This document shows, piece by piece, positions 61,386-64,000 of a DNA stretch of 64,000 nucleotides (its first letter is position 1; the number at the start of each line of letters is the position of its first letter). The DNA is taken from contig JARWIR010000010.1 in NCBI GenBank assembly GCA_029959085.1, forward strand, positions 31,674,731-31,738,730. Direction: 5' to 3'. A program made the translations under genes and the position numbers. The DNA comes from Nemophila menziesii. Its lineage: Eukaryota; Streptophyta; Magnoliopsida; Boraginales; Hydrophyllaceae. The notes beneath the pieces were generated by a model. The model was not told the DNA's origin. It saw only the letters and a program-made list of their open reading frames with translations, and did no database searches.

Positions 61386-61613
61386 ATCGATGGCTCTCTC
61401 TTCTCTCTCTAAGAATTAGGCCTTTCTTTTCTCTCTCTTAGGGTTACACTGATTCTGATCGGGTTTTGGTCTTTGTCTTCCTTCTTCTTCGTTTACAAGC
61501 TAAGGAAAAACCAATATCAACCTTATCAAAGACGGCAATTTCTAGGGTTTCTCTCTTTGGCGATTTCTAGGGTTTCATAGGGTTCTTTTGTCTGCTCCAT
61601 CTCTTCGATTCTG
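61386..61613 (+). promoter_or_regulatory. LINE 5' UTR with pyrimidine runs and telo-box-like motifs
   Basis: Repeated ctctctct, cttccttcttcttcg and three (c)tagggtt(t) motifs (about 61439, 61541 and 61568). It resembles a plant housekeeping leader and may act as the element's internal promoter. Confidence 0.45.
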
Positions 61614-62734
61614 ATGGGTCTATTCACTGATGGAAGACGCTGCTTGATACCTTTTCGTCCCAAGTGGAAATATAGGGTTTTATCACTGGCCAATCTATGG
61701 CGAAATAAAAATCATGGCAAGATGGAATCTCTGGGTTTCTCCATCACAACTATCAACGGTGCAGAGGGCTCCAGATTATTAATTTGCAGAAGGAACACAA
61801 GGCTATTCAACAAACAAGGTCTAATCCTACAGTGTTTAATATCGATTCTCTTGGAAGGGCTATAATCCAAAATTACTTTTCTAGAATAGCCTGGAATCGA
61901 TGCAAATTTAATGGGAAAGCGAATGACTTACTTGGTAAGATAGAGATTATTGATTTAAATGGTAGCCATAAGGTTAATATGGGAGATCGATGGTGTAACA
62001 AGAATTGGAGAAGATGTTTACCACACAGTACATATATACATGTTTGGATTCTTATTGATTATGGAGTTAGAAATAAAACGATCAATTTCAAATTGGTCTG
62101 GATAAAGACAGAGGAATCTCGATCTCTTATATGGTGGATTGATCTCAATAGATGGAGCATGGTGGTTCATCAATTAATGGATTGGGCTTTTTGGGCCAAT
62201 TCTTGTTATTCGTTTATTAGGAAAAACCAACGGTCTAGGTTAAGCAGGGGTAGACAGGATAAGGGCATAAAAGGGACGGTGGTGTTTTTAGGAGAAGGTG
62301 GTAGCACGAGAGAGGAGGATGCTGGGGTTGGCAAAAGCCGGGTAATGAAAAGGGTATTGAACGGCAGAGAAGAATCAAATGATGCTGGTATAGCTATGGA
62401 AATGAAACTTCAGTTCTATGGGACGGTTTTACTATATTGGGGGATGGTAGGGAAAAGAATTACTGGGATTGATAGTAAAACTAATATAGTTCATGAAAAA
62501 GGAAGATGTAAGAGATCTGTTAAAGAAATTAGAGTAAAATACAAATGGGTCAAAGGTGGGGGAAAAAAGTTACAGAATCTGTCAAATCACATTAGCATAT
62601 GGAAAAACGAATTAAGGATGATATTTAGAGTAGATAAAATTGTGTGCTTCTATGAAATGGGAAGATCATTTAGTATTCAATTATGCTGGAATAATGGAGG
62701 CGGCAACTCCAAAAAAGCCGTGAAGTTCAAATGA
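61614..62734 (+). pseudogene. LINE ORF1 (probably frameshifted near its N-terminus)
   Basis: ORF1 of L1-type LINEs encodes the RNA-binding protein. One frame is open from about 61709 to a TGA at 62732-62734 (over 320 codons in AT-rich DNA, so surely once coding). It includes NIDSLGRAIIQNYFSRIAWN, WWIDLNRWSM and a basic middle (SRLSRGRQDKGIKG), but has no ATG near its start. An ATG at 61614 opens another frame of 83 codons (MGLFTDGRRCLIPFRPKWKY) that ends at 61865; a third frame from 61714 reads MARWNLWVSPSQLSTVQRAP before a stop. A small indel probably split the original N-terminus. No CCHC knuckle is visible. Confidence 0.6.
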
Positions 62735-64000
62735 CGACCTTGTTTTGGAATGTTCAGGGAATTCGAGCGCCCTTAACATTGACAAGAATCAGCTCGATGA
62801 TAGCTCAGTTTCGTCCTAGTGTGGTGGCCTTTTGTGAAACGATGTTGAAAGAGGTGGATTCTCGGGAAGTGGTGGCACGTTTTGGTTACAACAACTCCTT
62901 TTTTGTTGAACCCTCCGGAAATTCCTTCCATTCTGGAGGGTTCATGGTTTTGTGGCACTCTAATGTGTTTCTTAATGTTATTTTTAGTTGTGATTCTTAT
63001 GTTATTGCCTTAGTTACTGAACTGTCATTTTCATACTATATGATATTCTTACATGCCCCTAATGATTTCAATAAAAGAGTAGAGACATGGAATGAAATAA
63101 CAAAATGGAGTGAGGGAATTAAGGAACCATGGATGATTTTAGGTGACTTTAATGAGATACTTAACATTACGGAGAAACAAAGCAAAAACCAAGCTAATAT
63201 AAACCATATAAACACTTTCTTAGACTTTACTCATAATAATTCATTAGCAGAGATAAATTCTAACGGTTGTTTTTTCACTTGGTCTAACAGGATGGAAGGG
63301 GAAAAGAATGTCAAAACAAGGATCGATTGAGGAATGGCAACCTACGAATGGATGGAGAAGTTTCCGAGATCACAAATATATATACCTCCAGCAATAGGGT
63401 CAGATCACTCCCCCCTACTTCTCCATTTTGATATGAGTATGAAAATAGGAATAAAATACTTTAAATTCGAGACGAGATGGTTAGATAATAATAATTGCAA
63501 AGATATAATAGACAATAGTTGGAAAATTCCCCATGACATGATCCCCATACCTAACTTTATAAAGAAAAGAGAATTTACAAAAAAAGAACTAACTAAGTGG
63601 AGCTCGAAATACTTTAGGAATCACGAAAAAACAATTAAGGCCCTTCAAGATAGACTTATAAAAATTAATAGTACTAAAGAGGATAGAGATACTTCTAAAG
63701 AAGAAAATGATATTAAAGAACAAATAAAGATAGAATATGATAAAGAAGAAAAATATTGGTGTGATAGAGCCAGACAGAACTGGCTCATTTATGGTGATAA
63801 AAATACGAAATTTTTCCACTTAGCTACGATAAAACGTAGAAAACAAAACCGAATTACCAGAATTAAAAACACGAATGGAGATTGGACCGATGATTCAGAG
63901 GACATTAAAAATTGTTTTCAGAGTTATTATAAGGACCTATTTAAAGAAAACATAGGTATAGAAGAAGATATGGGTAAAGCAATCAAATTTATTAAACCCC
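62731..64000 (+). pseudogene. LINE ORF2: endonuclease and connector (one nonsense codon)
   Basis: 423 codons to the window edge with one stop, TGA at 63328-63330 (codon 200). The APE-type endonuclease nicks target DNA for target-primed reverse transcription. Visible motifs: FWNVQGIRAP with Asn7, FCETML with Glu36, LHAPND, ILGDFNEI with Asp139 and Asn141 intact, FFTWSN, TRID then the stop, and GSDHSPL after it. The connector has KYWCDRARQNWLIYGDKNTK, matching the left LINE. The RT lies beyond the window. Catalytic residues are all present, unlike in the left copy. The ATG overlaps the ORF1 stop, suggesting reinitiation. Confidence 0.9.

Larger units (their letters stand above)
61386..64000 (+). 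mobile_element. L1-type LINE, 5' part (continues beyond the window)
   Basis: A CT-rich start (ctctctcttctctctct near 61393), leader-like DNA with three tagggttt motifs, ORF1, then ORF2 overlapping by ATGA. It is homologous to the LINE at 1-1578 but diverged, so they are separate insertions of one family, both plus strand. The 3' end and target duplications are outside the window. Confidence 0.85.

Noticed and set aside
62773..62958. Minus-strand frame of 61 codons
   Set aside because: Antisense shadow of the LINE endonuclease.

Overview
The window is plant nuclear DNA, most likely from a eudicot. It is very AT-rich and full of degraded plant transposons: L1-type LINEs, Athila/Tat-like Ty3/gypsy, Ty1/copia, a Helitron, a tRNA-derived SINE and MITEs. 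It has plant promoter signals (site II, telo-box, TATA, W-box) and only one gene that looks intact. The species cannot be told from the sequence.

Layout. (1) 1-1578: 5' half of a decayed LINE (ORF1 tail, endonuclease, start of RT), broken where it meets the array. (2) 1567-49995: a tandem array of a unit of about 4.86 kb, two truncated and eight full units, called U0-U9 here. Central units are nearly identical and partly organised as dimers of about 9.74 kb; edge units are more diverged. Each full unit carries a minus-strand SINE with target-site duplications. U0-U8 each also carry a minus-strand promoter-like module (two site II elements, telo-box, TATA box, pyrimidine-rich leader with a second telo-box) and a short plus-strand ORF for a hydrophobic peptide starting MENIV. 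U1 also holds a 179-bp MITE with a 9-bp TSD, and U8 a 4,340-bp Helitron (42301-46640) with a large telomere-like minisatellite. (3) 49996-52482: AT-rich DNA with a possible small minus-strand gene under a W-box cluster and a decayed copia RT. (4) 52483-57050: a minus-strand, Athila/Tat-like gypsy remnant whose RT core is deleted, followed by GC-richer repeats and a broken ORF resembling the plant Transposase_32 domain. (5) 57051-59790: an old LINE RT relic, a minisatellite and unassigned DNA. (6) 59828-60136: an intact small RING-H2 protein gene with its own TATA box. (7) 60586-60875: a CACTA-like MITE. (8) 61386-64000: the 5' part of a second, better preserved LINE whose ORF2 has a single nonsense codon and runs off the window.

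Reading as a whole. The SINE was in the ancestral unit before amplification; the MITE and Helitron came later, each into one unit. Because the unit contains a well-formed promoter and a short open frame on opposite strands, the array may multiply a transcription module rather than being inert satellite. That is inference: no long protein-coding gene is visible in the unit.
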